Below are positions 34,181-45,514 of a stretch of DNA of 64,000 nucleotides, one piece after another (position 1 is the first letter of the stretch; the number at the start of each line of letters is the position of its first letter). The translations under genes and the position numbers were made by a program. The DNA is taken from contig OX235274.1 in NCBI GenBank assembly GCA_944472155.2, positions 31,990,052 to 32,054,051 of the forward strand, in the 5' to 3' direction. Source of the stretch: Trichobilharzia szidati. Taxonomy: Eukaryota; Platyhelminthes; Trematoda; Strigeidida; Schistosomatidae. The notes under the pieces were generated by a model. The model was given only the letters and a program-made list of their open reading frames with translations. It was not told the DNA's origin and searched no databases.

Positions 34181-34530
34181 GAGACCAACGACTTGGTATG
34201 GGAGGGGGCTGAAGGTGGATAGACTTCGGTGCTCCTCTCGAAATACTGTCACATATAACCACCAGGCGTTCGTAGCCTACCTCTAACTTACTTCTGTCAG
34301 GCGAGTCTTATACGCGTGTGTCTGTCATAAAAGTGAAAGGACGAATTCGAACGTTTGGAGAGCATACACAACCAGAAAATTGGTAGGCATGCTAGCGTAC
34401 CTAGAGGAGTTGAAAACTGCTCCAAAATCTCAGTGGATGAGAGGGCGTATGAACCTGTTTTGGTCACAAGAAAAAATTAGGGAACACAGCTTCACCACCT
34501 TGTGGGACAGATTTCAAGTCAATTGTGTGG
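34181..34530 (+). repeat. Repeat family M
   Basis: Shares GATAGACTTCGGT, CTAGAGGAGTTG and GTATGAACCTGTTTTGG blocks, in order, with the reverse complement of 35375-35870. Identity unknown. Confidence 0.5.
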
Positions 34531-34534
34531 GTGT

Positions 34535-35345
34535 GTGTATCTGTGTGTGTGTTGAAAACCCGAATCTTGTTCTTTGTGCTGAGTGCAGTAGATTTTCACA
34601 ATGATTTCCGATTCATGAAGGCCCTTATCCGCGCCACCTATGGTTTATAAAATGTTGCCTAAGGTAGAGGAAAGAAGTAACTCTCTTCAACTTTCTCCTG
34701 TTGATAGTAATTGGTGCATTTTGGTGTTGATCAGGTACCTTTCATCATCTCTGCCTTCTCTATATTCATTTGAATTCCTGTCTTAGCTGTCTACAAACTT
34801 CTACCAGTTTGTTGGTTTCTGCATTTAGATTTTCAAGTTTGTATGATATTTGACATAAAGCATCCACAAAATGCGTTGGTGACACAGTGGTAGAATGCTC
34901 GCCGACCACGCCACATGTGCTCAGGGGTTCGATTCCCGGCAAACGACGCACTCCTTTACCTCACTAAGCCAGTAGTAAGACTGGTAAAGAAGGAAGGTTG
35001 GGAATGAGGCTAGCAACCCCATCCCGTAAAAATAAATACCACTGTTACCGAAACTTCAAGCCTGTAGCTTGAAGCCCTACGTTCCACTGGGAACGTAAAG
35101 GAGTAAAAAAAATCCACAAAGTACAGATATCTCCTAGGGTATTTTCGTCAATCTAACATATGCCTATCTTCTCAGACCCACAGTCTGTTGCATGATCCAG
35201 TCCACCACAACCAAGAATATCACATCGGTGACAGTAGGCAGTCTTGTTTTACTCCTGTCTTCTCTACAAACTCTTCGCTGAGTTTTCCGTTGTAGATTAC
35301 TCGACATGTGGCATCTCTATACAGGTCAAGTCGAACAGGTCCATA
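34535..35345 (-). mobile_element. LINE-B RT fragment interrupted by SINE-C
   Basis: The minus strand has the NTQ...VRIFN block (AATCTTGTTCTTTGTGCT), the TFNYLG-like and INREK blocks, and AETNKLVEVCRQL. It resumes after the SINE with the upstream RT region ending in TTATTATTATTATTA at 35357-35371. Confidence 0.7.
34871..35111 (+). mobile_element. SINE-C, complete, with 9-base target duplication
   Basis: Flanked by ATCCACAAA (34862-34870 and 35112-35120). Head GCGTTGGTGACACAGTGG and B-box GGGGTTCGATTCCC, body CTAAGCCAGTAGTAAGACTG and GGCTAGCAACCCCATCCCG, hairpin CTTCAAGC...GCTTGAAG, tail CCACTGGGAACGTAAAGGAG with an A-run. It is the cleanest reference copy in the window. Confidence 0.92.
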
Positions 35346-35374
35346 CCAGCTGATTTATTATTATTATTATTACT

Positions 35375-35870
35375 GAAAACGCAAGCTTAGAGCATTATGG
35401 GTACGAAGAGATGAGACAAGAGAAAACAGACTCATAGTTTGTGCGAGCACCAAGACAGTGCTCCGACCGACCCAGACCGAGGCAGGTGATTGCCTTAAGA
35501 GACCATCCCTTTTTCTGGAAATCTGATCCACAAGACAGTCGGTCAGCTTCAGGATCCGCATTCCCATGATTCTCGGTTGCCAAAACAGGCTCATACGTCA
35601 ATCAGTTCGTTCGTATTCTGAAGAAACTAGTGTCTCCCAGCTCCTCTAGGAAGACTTGCAAGTCCATAAGTCCGGTTTTAAGAGCTGGGCGTTCGTACTC
35701 GCCCATGAACCTTTGTAAGGAACACTTATGAAGGCAGTGAACAGGAGTTACCTGTTAGAAGCTATGAACGCGTGGTCATATGAGAGCATTTGAAGAAGAC
35801 CGAAGTCTACCACCCACCCACGGCCGTACCAGGTCATTCATGGGGGCTAAAACAGGCTTAGACCGGCTTA
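35375..35870 (-). repeat. Repeat family M, longer copy
   Basis: On the minus strand it contains TAGACTTCGGTC, CTAGAGGAGCTGGGAGAC and TATGAGCCTGTTTTGGCAAC in the same order as 34181-34530. A 70-codon reading exists, but I recognise no domain. Confidence 0.5.
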
Positions 35871-36299
35871 AACCAGTTTGTACAAATCCAACCATTGGGT
35901 CAAGGCAGAATACTTATTACAATGCGGTGGGACAGCCTAGAAGCTTGACTTTATGCAACCAACCTTCAGAGATGCATAATGTTTGCGTATTATGTATTTT
36001 TGTATAGTAAAGTGGAATTGTTCTCCCCGGTATGGGCCAGTCTGTCTGTTCCCTATTTTCACCTTCGTGGGCTCTGGGGATCAGAAGTAGTCGGTGATCA
36101 ATAATTAGTACTGAACTCATAATTCAGCACTATTACATAATCCCCAACATACAACAGAAACAACACCAAGTTTGTGAAATCAATCCAATTTCTGAGTGTT
36201 TTTCAACGTTAAGCTCCCTAAAGTGAATTGTGTAACTAGTCTACGATTAGTGTGAATTTTGAAATAAATTCATAAGCTGAGTTGGACACTATTTTATGC
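35871..36299. other. No recognised feature
   Basis: Possibly the end of family M; no landmarks are shared with other copies here. Confidence 0.4.
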
Positions 36300-36650
36300 A
36301 TTTCAACAGTCACCATGGTAACATAGGTAACGTTACTTTTACTGGACACTGGGTAGTAACTAATGTCATGTGTCTAGTCCTTTGTTTGGTGCAGAATGAA
36401 CTCCATCAAAAAGAAGGACTAGACGAATGACTTTAGGTTACTACCTGCTGTCCAATGAAAGTATCCCTTATAGCCCAAAAGGAGGTCAATCATAACGTCT
36501 CTGACTGCAGACAGCCCTGAGTGACCCGAGTTCGGATCTCAGAATGGACATGAGTTCCTTCAAGATTGCAGATACACCTTGCTAACGAAACCTAAGTCAA
36601 ATACTTACTGCCGATTGCCTCCAACCATCTCATAGATAATGTCAGCTAGA
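36300..36650. repeat. Repeat family I with long hairpin
   Basis: TGGACACTGGGTAGTAAC ... GTCTAGTCCTTTG (36339-36388) is nearly complementary to AAGGACTAGAC ... GTTACTACCTGCTGTCCA (36412-36463), giving a hairpin with a loop of about 25 bases. A B-box-like GAGTTCGGATCTC follows near 36528. Confidence 0.5.
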
Positions 36651-36726
36651 GTATATAAGATGTGAGAGGTGAAAACAAATTGAGGTGTAAAAACCAAGAA
36701 TTGAAGAAATAATAAAAGAAACTCAC

Positions 36727-36801
36727 CAAGAATTTGTATATAGAAGGATGTAATGACTTCAGAAGAGCGTACAAAACTTCCCCGTCTATCTGTACCCGTT
36801 C
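36727..36801 (-). CDS. TBC1D10: TBC RabGAP gene, 75-base exon
   Basis: Acceptor TATGTATAG before 36801, donor GTGAGT from 36726. Exactly 25 codons in phase 0: ERVQIDGEVLYALLKSLHPS then IYKFL. TBC1D10-type proteins have xAIQLDGEILFxLLxxxSPxxxKHL at this point, and the neighbouring exons abut in sequence and phase (DDGL before, KKHSVEP after). It encodes helices in the second half of the TBC domain. Confidence 0.92.
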
Positions 36802-37039
36802 CTATACATAAATTTCCAAAAGAAAATCAGAGTGGTTATTTACTAGCAAAAGAAATAACTGTAATGTAAATGCAAGTTACTTACAGTTCTGTTAATAATG
36901 GAAATAATTCTGTGAATTAAGTAGTTATGATAGAGAGTTATTGAATAAGGATGTTAGACGACGAGCTTGTTCTGGAGGTCAACCTCTGTGAAGTCTTGGA
37001 ACAGGATTTGGTGATTATTGGACACTCGTCAAAAGGCGT

Positions 37040-37270
37040 ACCTGCTACCACCTCGAAGGGACTGACGTCTCCTTAGACACAAACTTGCATCACCCAGTAT
37101 CACAACCAGCACGAAATTTAGGTCTAAGGGTCCTTATATGCGACCTCATACGGCTAAAAGGGTGAGTAGACTTCAGTTTTCCTCTCCAAATGTTCTCATG
37201 TAGCCAGATAAAGTCGAGCACCTACCTAGACCAGTCAGGTCAGCCACAGCCGCATATTATTCAGCTTTAT
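37040..37270 (+). repeat. Repeat family M, short diverged copy
   Basis: Shares GAGTAGACTTC and TCCTCTCCAAATG with 34200-34240. Weak evidence. Confidence 0.35.
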
Positions 37271-37794
37271 TCAACGTGAACTACTATAATTCATTTAAAC
37301 AGTTAGAAGTCAAATCTTCAGATTAACGAGTGGTAGGCTCTGTGGGAAAGTTTAAACACCAAGTGGCTTCTAGCATTTTTCAGCAAACAAATATATCCCA
37401 ATCTTTGTTCAAAAAATTACCAAATAAACATTACAAATTCTTGATGGGATTATAAGTTTATCACTTTTAAATAATATAAGCTATATTTAGAATAATTTAC
37501 TTTGAGATAAATCTACAAAAGGCTAATTAATCAATTAGGAACATTTCAATCCAGTTTTATAGGCACTAACTGACCAGTTAACTTGAGTATCACCTAATGA
37601 AAAACAGCAATCAAACAATAGTCACAATCTTCTGAATTCTTTATTTACCAATAACTGAATACTCGTAATACAGTAAAAGATTCACAGCCTGTGGTTATCT
37701 ACTCTCTATACAGAAATCTTCACGTAAAAAGGTAATCTGCAGTATATCATTCCATAGAATTTCATTGTATCTGTAACATGCTCCAACCCCCACG
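37271..37794. other. No recognised feature
   Basis: AT-rich intronic sequence. Confidence 0.5.
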
Positions 37795-38690
37795 AAGACG
37801 CTGACAAAATGCAGTCTTCTCAACCCCTCAAGCTGTGCAGCAATCTTCGAATATTTGGCATGCCATTCGATCCTGCTGTTAAATGTAAGGTGATGCTACG
37901 CGACTGAACTACATTGACGTCAGACGGGTTGATCGTTGACGAAATCTCAGCACCGATAGACAAGGCTCGTCTCGCATTTACCATCTTTCGCTTAGTAGAC
38001 GCGATATTCGGATGGCTATCGACCGAGGGACGTATGAACTGTTCACCAGCCACTTTGTTCCGTCCCCCTTCATGGCTGTGAGTGAGACTTGACCTTAGAA
38101 AGTGGAAGATATCAAAAGGCTGGATAGCTGTCTTTCATCATAGATATCTGCATTCTATCACCCGTGTTAACAAGGTAGAATAAGGTGAGCAATATTGAGG
38201 TGAGACTTCGGTCGAGTGCTAAGTAGGTGGTAGGGGAAATCAATTGACGAGGTTGTGAAGCAGTTGCATGAATGTCTAGCCATCGCCTTCCTCGACGGGC
38301 AATCTTAACTTACATAGGATGGATTAGGTTAGAAAAGAGAAAGCTAGTGGTGGTCAAACGAAAACATGGCTTCATCAGTCAATGAAATCCACCACAGTTA
38401 GGTTAAGCCAGCCGCCATGTATCGAGGTGTGGACTACCTGACTAGTTGGGATTCTCAGGATGGTATAAACCAATGAAGGCTGGCGACAGTTGGCTGGTAT
38501 TGATGCATTCACTCTTTGTAATATTGAATATCTAATAAAATTGTGTTGTTCTTCCATATTACTATCCTTTTCGCCTCATATTTCTGTTTATCATCTCTTG
38601 TGTTAGATGGAGGGAGTGTGGCAACTCGAACTGCTGCATATCTGTGCAAAGTTCTACGTTGAAACTATTCAGTCAGTCTCCAACCTCCGA
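37795..38690 (+). mobile_element. LINE-A 3' half, diverged
   Basis: Begins in the LxxLSSNLRIFGMPFDP-like block (37840), has internal deletions (the FTYLGSC block is lost), and ends with the tail GGAGTGTGGCAACTCGAAC ... GTTCTACGTTGAAAC. Confidence 0.75.
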
Positions 38691-38924
38691 TGTATCTGTC
38701 TATTCAGAACAGATCAAGCTTTTTGTTGAAAGGCATTTCAAAAATGCACATGATTACAGACTGTTTCGCAAAGATGCAAATAGAGGTGATTACAACAAAG
38801 TATAACAGTGGGTAAATTTAACGATCTCTATGTACTCTGTGGAAAAATAGTCAGCCCAATTGATTTGAACAGATCACCACGAGACTGAGAAATTAAAAAA
38901 AAGTGAAAAAACAGTACAACTTAC

Positions 38925-39105
38925 CAAACCATCATCATAATAAGATTCTAGATAACGTTCACAAATTTCATTAAATGTCCAAAAAGCGTCCACTTCAGGC
39001 ATAAACATGAGGAGAACAGCTGCTAACGGTGCTTGACCTTGACAATAACCTTTCTCTGGATGTCGAATTGTGTAGGCCTTCAACAAGGTGTATAGACTTT
39101 GTTGA
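38925..39105 (-). CDS. TBC1D10: TBC RabGAP gene, exon with the Gln-finger motif
   Basis: Acceptor TTTATATAG before 39105, donor GTAAGT from 38924. One leading base completes the Gly begun by GG at 55553-55552; 60 codons follow: QQSLYTLLKAYTIRHPEKGY, CQGQAPLAAVLLMFMPEVDA, FWTFNEICERYLESYYDDGL. GYCQGQ contains the YxQ motif whose Gln acts as a catalytic finger in TBC GAPs. The A-PLAAVLLM-MP-xxAFW run is typical of the TBC1D10/EPI64 group. It ends in phase 0, as the next exon requires. Confidence 0.95.
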
Positions 39106-39224
39106 CTATATAAATAATGTAGACAAAATAAAACACATTGGAGTTATACGATGAAGCAAAACACGTTGGGACGAGATTATCCACAAAACAACACAATATA
39201 ATGAATGTTTAAGAGTGGGATTTC

Positions 39225-39425
39225 AGAGCTGTGGTAAAATAACTACATACCAGATAAGTTTATTTACTATAGTTAGATGGAGAGAGAGAGGTTAACTACC
39301 GAATCTTTGTTCATCGAATCAACACCGAAAATAAGCAATCAAAATGACCCAATTGTATACTACTGATGGATTGAGACGAGTAGTAGCATATCACTCAAAT
39401 CAACCAGTGAGTGGAGCTTGTTAGC
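39225..39425 (+). mobile_element. PLE-d-like fragment, diverged
   Basis: GATGGAGAGAGAGAGGTTAAC, ACCGAATC, CATCGAATC and the CAATCAAAATGA stretch follow the order at 25795-25880 of PLE-d. Poorly conserved. Confidence 0.4.
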
Positions 39426-39429
39426 CAGT

Positions 39430-40135
39430 TCAAAGTGATTTAAACACTGGACGGCCGTTTTGTACGTTCAGGGAAGAGTTTATCAGCTGTGTGGGTAAAG
39501 GAGAATGATGCTCGGGAAGGCTTCGTGTGCTCTTGGAAGTGTGTGCGCAGTTGTTAATTTCCGGCTGCCCACACCCTGGAACTTCATTGATTCTTCGGGT
39601 ACCTGAAGCAGAAAGAGGATTAGTGTTGCGTGACCGAAGAGCCCAGGGGACAAGTGCATGAGACCGGTCACACACGACCTGTACGAACTGGTTTCTGGGA
39701 TTGGTTCCGTATTACTAAACTTACCGCCGGTTACGGACCACCGTAGGGTAAGTAAGTCGGGATGTACAATTGTTGGGGTCGACCTTTTCTAACCCCGTCT
39801 CTCCAGCAGAGTGGAGAGACAGCATAGGTGGCTGGCATGTTGGTCATCTGAGGGAAACACCTCACCTCTGTTACATCCCTGTTCCCCAGCAGCAAGACTT
39901 TGCCCACAGACCCCCAGCATAATGTAAAAAAAATTCCTACACAATACCGGTAACTGCTTTTAGCCTAAACGCTATCCTAACAACCTTCCCTGGATGTTAG
40001 GACCTGCAGAAACAATAGTTCCAGCCAGTGTAGCTTGTTGGATCATTGCGATATGCAAGCCCGACCACCATGTCAAGGTAGCAGCTATCGGTCAGACTAT
40101 CAGCTGTGTATCTGGTTTGACTCAGCTCAGAGAAG
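39430..40135 (+). mobile_element. Repeat family H
   Basis: Shares many blocks in order with 44740-45330 (GGTCACACACGACCTG, CTGAGGGAAACACCTCACC, TACATCCCTGTTCCCCAG, CTTAGCC..CGCTATCC, ACCATGTCAAGGTAGCAG) and with 1-125 in reverse. It is probably an untranslated or degenerate part of a retroelement. No domain was recognised. Confidence 0.55.
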
Positions 40136-40479
40136 CGAGTCAGTTCTAACCATCTGATTTCTTGAGAGAACTGGTAAAACCATAAATGAAATCAGCAATT
40201 TACACAGTATACAACTACTCAGTCAATCTTAGTCAATCAACATCACTCTTTTCTATTGCTTCACGTAAAACTTCCCAAGCAGGGCATTAACTATTCTGAA
40301 AAATACTGGGATAACGAAACACAAAAAGCTGTTGGTTATCTAGATGTCGCGATGACTGTATTCTGTAAGACATTATAAACCTGGCATTTTATAGTAAGAG
40401 TAGATGTCTACGGTCATCAATACAAGCCTCCAAACTATTTTGACAGTTCACTGCAAAGTGTAGGTGTGGTCACAAGATT
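40136..40479. other. No recognised feature
   Basis: Intronic sequence between family H and family D. Confidence 0.45.
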
Positions 40480-40860
40480 TCATCAATTTGATGCTCACTA
40501 GCGACTGGCCCTATTCAGGCAGTTCACCTGGGGTTATAGTGGGAAGCCGTGACCAGTAGGGTACAGCAGGTTGAAGACGAGGCAGTAACTCATTGAAGAA
40601 GACATTGCGAAATGATCACACTACGTCGTGAATTGGCAGAAGTTAGAATTCATGGATTGGCCACTGGGTCGGGTCTACGAGCCAGCTTGTCTTGTAACCA
40701 GAAGGTCCTGGGTTCGAACCCCAGGGGTGCGTACTGATGAAGAGTCCCAAACTCGGATGAGACAGCTGTCTAGTACTCCCTGCAGGTTTTCCAATGGTTC
40801 TTTAACTGATGTCAGCTCATGATGAAATCCCCCAACCTATCAAACAAAAATCCCTACAAA
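40480..40860 (+). mobile_element. Family D repeat
   Basis: Body GATGCTCACTAGCGACTGG, GTGACCAGTAGGGTACAGC, B-box GGGTTCGAACCCC near 40710, fold, tail CAGCTCATGATGAAATCC. Confidence 0.8.
40731..40776 (+). ncRNA. Family D hammerhead-like fold
   Basis: Stem I GTACTG/TAGTAC, core ATGAAGAG (C3 to A), stem II GTCCC-AAACTC-GGAT, GAGA in place of GAAA, stem III CAG/CTG then TC. Damaged at two core positions. Confidence 0.5.
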
Positions 40861-40924
40861 ACCAATACGTGAAAATCCTGAAAAAGTAAACTTCACTCCA
40901 AAAATACCAAGAAAATACCGGCTG

Positions 40925-41355
40925 ACTGACTGAATGACTTGGTCTCGAGATAGAACTTTACACACAAGTGAACCACCACCAATTGGAGTTGTCACACTTT
41001 CTCCACGTAGTACACAAAGGTGGGGAAAAGAAATTTAAAAGAACTATAATGGAAAAAGAAAATTAAGAGAGAAAGAATAATTCCGTGGAATACCATGAGG
41101 GTTCAATGGATATCGAAGACAACAAAGGGCGAATGTATCTGTACCATTGACAACGATTATTGAGTCGTATCACCACCAGTAGCCTCAAGCCATTGGTTCT
41201 TAACATCACGAGGACCCCCCTCCTCCCCCAAAAAAGCAGGTGGTCTACATTTGCTTACATGTCTCGAACCAACTGTGTCAAAGACTTCATGAATTGTGAC
41301 GCCAGGGTTTGTTTTGATCACCCCTAGCCCTTTTCCAACATAATCTTATGTTCTC
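40925..41355 (-). mobile_element. LINE-A 3' end
   Basis: Reverse complement of the LINE-A tail (TAGAACTTTACACACAAG, CACACTTTCTCCACGTAG, TACACAAAGG) running up to the WHQSMKS-like and QTK-like blocks near 41300. Confidence 0.7.
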
Positions 41356-41699
41356 TAACATTGCTCGTCTAGGAAAGCAGTGACCCAGCATGCACGACAT
41401 GTCTCCTAGCCATCAAAATAAGAGGAATACTGTTTCCAGCCAAACCCAGAATCAACAGATGTCCCGCACACACACACACACACACGCACCTAGACAAAAC
41501 ATTCAAGCGCAAACCAAATAACAACTGAAACCACACATCGGTTTTGCAAAATATTGTAGATACAGAGAAATAATAAGTAATCTCAATTATTCAGTTTAGC
41601 CTTTTAAAATTTCCAACTAACTATCAACTTTATAAGAATGTTGACCATAAATCTGCATAATATTATATTAGACATTTACATATCTCTCTATTATGGTAA
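41356..41699. other. Intronic sequence with CA repeat
   Basis: A CA microsatellite lies at about 41467-41487. Nothing else was recognised. Confidence 0.5.
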
Positions 41700-42075
41700 A
41701 ATAACAACAAACGTTTCATTAACAAATGCCTTCGCTCAATACTCAAGATCAAATGGCCGGAGAGGATCAGCAACAAAGATCTCTGGGAGCGAACCAACCA
41801 GGAACCGATCGTGAAACAAATAGGCAGGAAGAAATGGAGATGGATTGGACACACTCTGAGGAAACCAGCAAGTGACATCACTAGACAAGCCCTCGAGTGG
41901 AACCCGAAAGGGAAGCGACGAGTTGGTCGTCCAAGGGTGACCTGGAGGAGATCATGTGAAGAGGAATTGAAAGCGTGTGGGCAGACTTGGAGCCAGGTGA
42001 AAACTACAGCAGAGAACCGAACGCAATGGAGACGCATGGCTGAAGCCCTATGTTCCTCTAGGAATTAAAGGAAAT
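41700..42075 (+). mobile_element. LINE-B RT C-terminus and 3' end, young copy
   Basis: An open frame runs KIGRKKWRWIGHTLRKPASD, ITRQALEWNPKGKRRVGRPR, VTWRRSCEEELKACGQTW and ends MAEALCSSRN with a stop, followed by AAAGGAAATAATAATAATAA. The terminal 85 codons are intact, unlike other copies, which suggests recent insertion. Confidence 0.85.
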
Positions 42076-42364
42076 AATAATAATAACAACAAACGTTAGT
42101 TGAGTAATTCATCACAGTAGGCAGGTAGGTAGGTAGATAGATCTCTCTAGTACAGTGAAGAGTAACTATGACACAGAGGAGTGAATGATGAATAGCCCAG
42201 ACAACAACAACACATTTGATATGCAAACGAGTGCCATATATATTGTCACACAATGTGTGACTAACTAGAAAGCAAGTAGTAAACAAGCAAAACAATAAAT
42301 TCTCACAAAAACGTTACTTGAAACCACCATCTTATCAATAAATAATTTTTCATTAACTGTTGGT

Positions 42365-42615
42365 TCACAGAGGTTTGATTGGTTATAGGTTTGATCGAAA
42401 GCCGATATTAGTTATAAAAGCCATCAGTAAGTACTGCAAAGATGTTTCGTCCCAGTTTGGGACTCTTCAGTAACAAATCTCTTGCAAACCAACACAATTA
42501 GTCTCATGCTCATTAGCGCGAATGGCTGTAATACAGGAAGTTACCTGGAATTCTAGTGTGAAGAGTCATGACCAGAGGGGTTAAACCAAGTCAGGAAAAG
42601 GAGAACAGTTACTTG
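42365..42615. mobile_element. Family D repeat, fold-back
   Basis: The minus-oriented tail and hammerhead block (42365-42473) joins at TAACAAATCTC to a plus-oriented D body (CAAACCAACAC ... GTCATGACCAGAGGGG) that stops before the tRNA-like head. Confidence 0.65.
42431..42473 (-). ncRNA. Family D hammerhead-like fold, minus
   Basis: The minus strand reads TTA-CTGAAGAG, stem II TCCC-AAACT-GGGA, CGAAA, CATCTTTG, CAGTAC. CTGAAGAG satisfies CUGANGA, but three bases are missing between stem I and the core relative to other D copies, and the CAG/CTG stem III is altered. Confidence 0.45.
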
Positions 42616-42624
42616 CAACTACGA

Positions 42625-43185
42625 CACTGGCTGGAGATTGAGCATAAATATATTGCGAACTACTGAAAAAATAGGACCAATCTGGAAATCTTCGTCACTC
42701 AGCCTGCATCAACAACAAAATGATTCGGATTTTCAATACAAACGTCAAGTCAGTCAGTTCTTCTATACGGATCAGAAACTTGGCCAGTGTGTCTCAAAGA
42801 ATATTTCCAACAGCCTGTTGCAGACCTTTATCAACAACTGTCTTCGCTTTATACTCAAGATCAGATGGCCGGAAAGAAACTATGGGAACAAACAAAACAA
42901 GAACCAATCGCCCAACAAATATGCGGGAGAAAGTGGAGATGGTTTAGACACTCGCTGAAGAGGCCGCTGGGTGACATCGCACGTCAGGCCAGTGTTCGAG
43001 TGGAACCCGGAGGGTAAGCGGCGAGTGGGACGTCCAAGGGTGACATGGAGGAGATCGTGTGAAGAGGAGCTGAAACAGTATGGACCAACATGGATGCAAG
43101 TGAAAAGTACAGCAGAAGACAGAAGCAAGTGGAGACGTGTAGTTGAAGCCCTATGTTCGACTAGGAACCCAAGGGAACAATAATA
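42625..43185 (+). mobile_element. LINE-B RT 3' part
   Basis: TEKIGPIWKSSSLSLHQQ, IRIFNTNVKSVSSSIRIRNL, RFILKIRWPERNYGNKQNKN and RVGRPRVTWRRSCEEELKQY follow in order. The 3' end is GAACCCAAGGGAACAATAATAATAATA. Well preserved but frameshifted. Confidence 0.85.
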
Positions 43186-43199
43186 ATAATAATACATGG

Positions 43200-43395
43200 G
43201 CCATCGAATCCGATCCGGGTGGCTGAATGCTCTCTACGAACTCACCCTGTAACCAGGTCTTGGGTTCGAACCGTGACGGTGGGTGCACACCGCAGAATAG
43301 TCTGTAGGCAGGATTAAACAGTTGGCTGGCCAGTACTCCTTGGTTTCCAAATAGCATCTCTAAGTGATACTAAACCTGTAACAATTACCCAGCAG
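43200..43395 (+). mobile_element. Family D repeat, 5'-truncated and diverged
   Basis: tRNA-like part CCGGGTGGCTGAATGCTC and GGTTCGAACCGTG, then a much-altered hammerhead block (CACCGCAGAATAGTC ... GGCCAGTACTCC) and tail. Confidence 0.55.
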
Positions 43396-43756
43396 ATCAC
43401 AATCAATAATCTAGTTTAACTGACTGGATCATGTGTACCAAAGATGCATATTTATATAAACAGTAGATTTTTAAAAATTGTTTAATAATAATAATAATGA
43501 TAATAATAATAATACACGCCATGTACATATTGATAGATAGGTAAATGATCAACTTTATTAAATAACTAGGAAATAATTATAATGACGTGAATTAGTAGTA
43601 AGTTGTTAGTACAACTCTCAACATCAGGTAATATAATATATAGTGTGATCTTGTTACAAATTCATGAGAACCTAGTGAGAGAGAGAAATATGCATAATTT
43701 TATCATAGTTTTTTTTTCATGACTGAAATTTGATAAGTATTTATAAAATCTGATAC

Positions 43757-43798
<42 letters not shown>

Positions 43799-44060
43799 GC
43801 TACCATAATTCGAGTTGTTTCTCCTTTTATTTTCGCTGACTTTCACTCTTTCTCTCTTTGAAATGCTTTTTTATAAGTACTATCTCTATAGGCACATGAT
43901 TTAGGGGGGATAAATAAACTAACAAGGATGATATTAAAATGTATTTCGCCTAGGTGGACTACTGATGAGGATGCCTTGATTAGATGGAATTTGAACAGAA
44001 AACGTGGGAACAGCTGATGATCAATTCAGTCGGTGAGATAGTTTAAACAGTCACCAAATT
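43396..44060. other. Intronic sequence with AAT and AT microsatellites
   Basis: An AAT run lies at about 43483-43513 and a long (AT)n run at about 43760-43796. No gene was recognised. Confidence 0.6.
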
Positions 44061-44082
44061 TGTGGATGGTGACTAGCAGTGG

Positions 44083-44136
44083 AATCCACGAGGATGCGCA
44101 TTTCGCCTCCTATTTGGGACTCGTCATCTGGATGTA
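44083..44136 (-). ncRNA. Smα-like hammerhead, minus, C3 changed
   Basis: Minus strand ATCCAG, ATGACGAG (C3 to A), TCCCAAATAGGA, GGCGAAA (two extra bases), TGC-GCA-TC, then CTCGTGGAT, so stem I carries an insertion. Predicted inactive. Confidence 0.6.
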
Positions 44137-44387
44137 CCTGCATTTCCCAGTGAGTGATGATTTTCCCACCGAGGCACAAGAAGCCGACATGTCAACCTGA
44201 GACCAAGCACTTCGGTCCAATCAATCGACGAGAAAATCTCGAATTCAATTAAATCAATTTGACCCGTAGCACAAGAGGTGGCTCCCGTGGCCCAAGTGGT
44301 CTAGTGGATAACGCTTTGGCGTTTGAAACTATGGGCGCTGGGTTCGAGCCTCAGTGAGAACATCATCACTCACTGGGAAATGCAGGT

Positions 44388-44438
44388 ACATCCAGTCAGT
44401 GACGAGTCCTATATAGGACGAAATGCGCATCCTGGGTT
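44388..44438 (+). ncRNA. Smα-like hammerhead, core disrupted
   Basis: ATCCAG is followed by TCAG and then TGACGAG, so the core is shifted and C3 reads G. Stem II TCCTATATAGGA, CGAAA, TGC-GCA-TC and CTGG are intact. Confidence 0.6.
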
Positions 44439-44739
44439 CCACTGCTAGTCACCATCCACCAAGTAAATACTAATTAAATGCCCAGACATCGTTGAAGCAT
44501 CTGCACAAGAAGCCGACATGTCAACCTGAGACCGAGCACTTCGGTCCAATCAATCGACGAGAAAATCTCAAATTCAATTAAAGTCACCGAATGCCTACAG
44601 TTCAAATCGAGTGAGTCCGTGAACAGTCGGTCTAGACGCTTAACATTCAACCAATCGGGGTTACACAGGTTTGAAGCTGGCTACACCAATCGAGGTCTTG
44701 ACTACCAGCTCTGTCACACACACACACACAACAATAAGA

Positions 44740-45330
44740 GTATGTGTAGCTCAGTGGTGTGTGGCACGTAAAGACAAAGTTGTTATTGAGCAACATTCAG
44801 ATTACTTCACATTCTACCATCCAATTTTTCTTTCTTCATGGAGCACCGGCAACAGAAGGAGAATCAGTGTTGGGTAACCACAGAGTCAAGGAGACAATTG
44901 TTTGAGGCCGGTCACACACAGTCTATTTGAAGTGGTATGGGAATATTACCACCATCTATGCATGACCGCGCAAAGCATGCTGGGATTTAGAATTTTCGGG
45001 ATCAACCTTTGCCAAACCCCCACCTACCATCCCCTAAGTGAAAAGCTGGCAAAGCTGACTTGTTGGCCACCTGAGAGAAACACCTTACTGATGTTATATC
45101 CCTATTCGCCAGAAGCCAGACTTCGCCTACAGGCCTCCAACTTAATGTAAATGACTTACACTGTGGCGGTAATTGATTTTAATCTAACCGCTATCCAAAT
45201 GCATTTTTCGGCATGATAGGATCTAGAGGAACATTAGTCCCAACCAGAGTAACTCGTTGGGTTATTGAGATGTGCGACGCCAGCCACCATGACATCAAGG
45301 TAGCAGATATTAGTGGGGCATTCTACCACC
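44740..45330 (+). mobile_element. Repeat family H
   Basis: Second long copy; see 39430-40135 for shared blocks (GGCCACCTGAGAGAAACACC, ACATCAAGGTAGCAG). A CA run at 44708-44720 precedes it. Confidence 0.55.
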
Positions 45331-45514
45331 ATCCAACTACAATCCGCATTTACATTTATTCCAGTAACAATGTAGTATATCGTATAGTGACTGGACAATA
45401 TTCATCATGTAAGGGACAGCATAAAATTACTGGACATTTAAAACCAATACACATGCATAGTTTGATATAAATGTAGAATCATTTAAGATGATAAGGAAAG
45501 ATCCCCTGACAGTA

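Larger units (their letters stand above)
44061..44605. mobile_element. Smα-like repeats: inverted unit plus tandem unit
   Basis: The minus-oriented ribozyme block (44061-44165) joins a plus-oriented tail (44166-44275), then a full plus unit: head GGCCCAAGTGGTCTAGTGG and GGGTTCGAGCCTC, ribozyme, tail ending ATCTCAAATTCAATTAAA. It is the most complete Smα-like unit here, with Pol III A- and B-box-like sequences. Confidence 0.85.
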
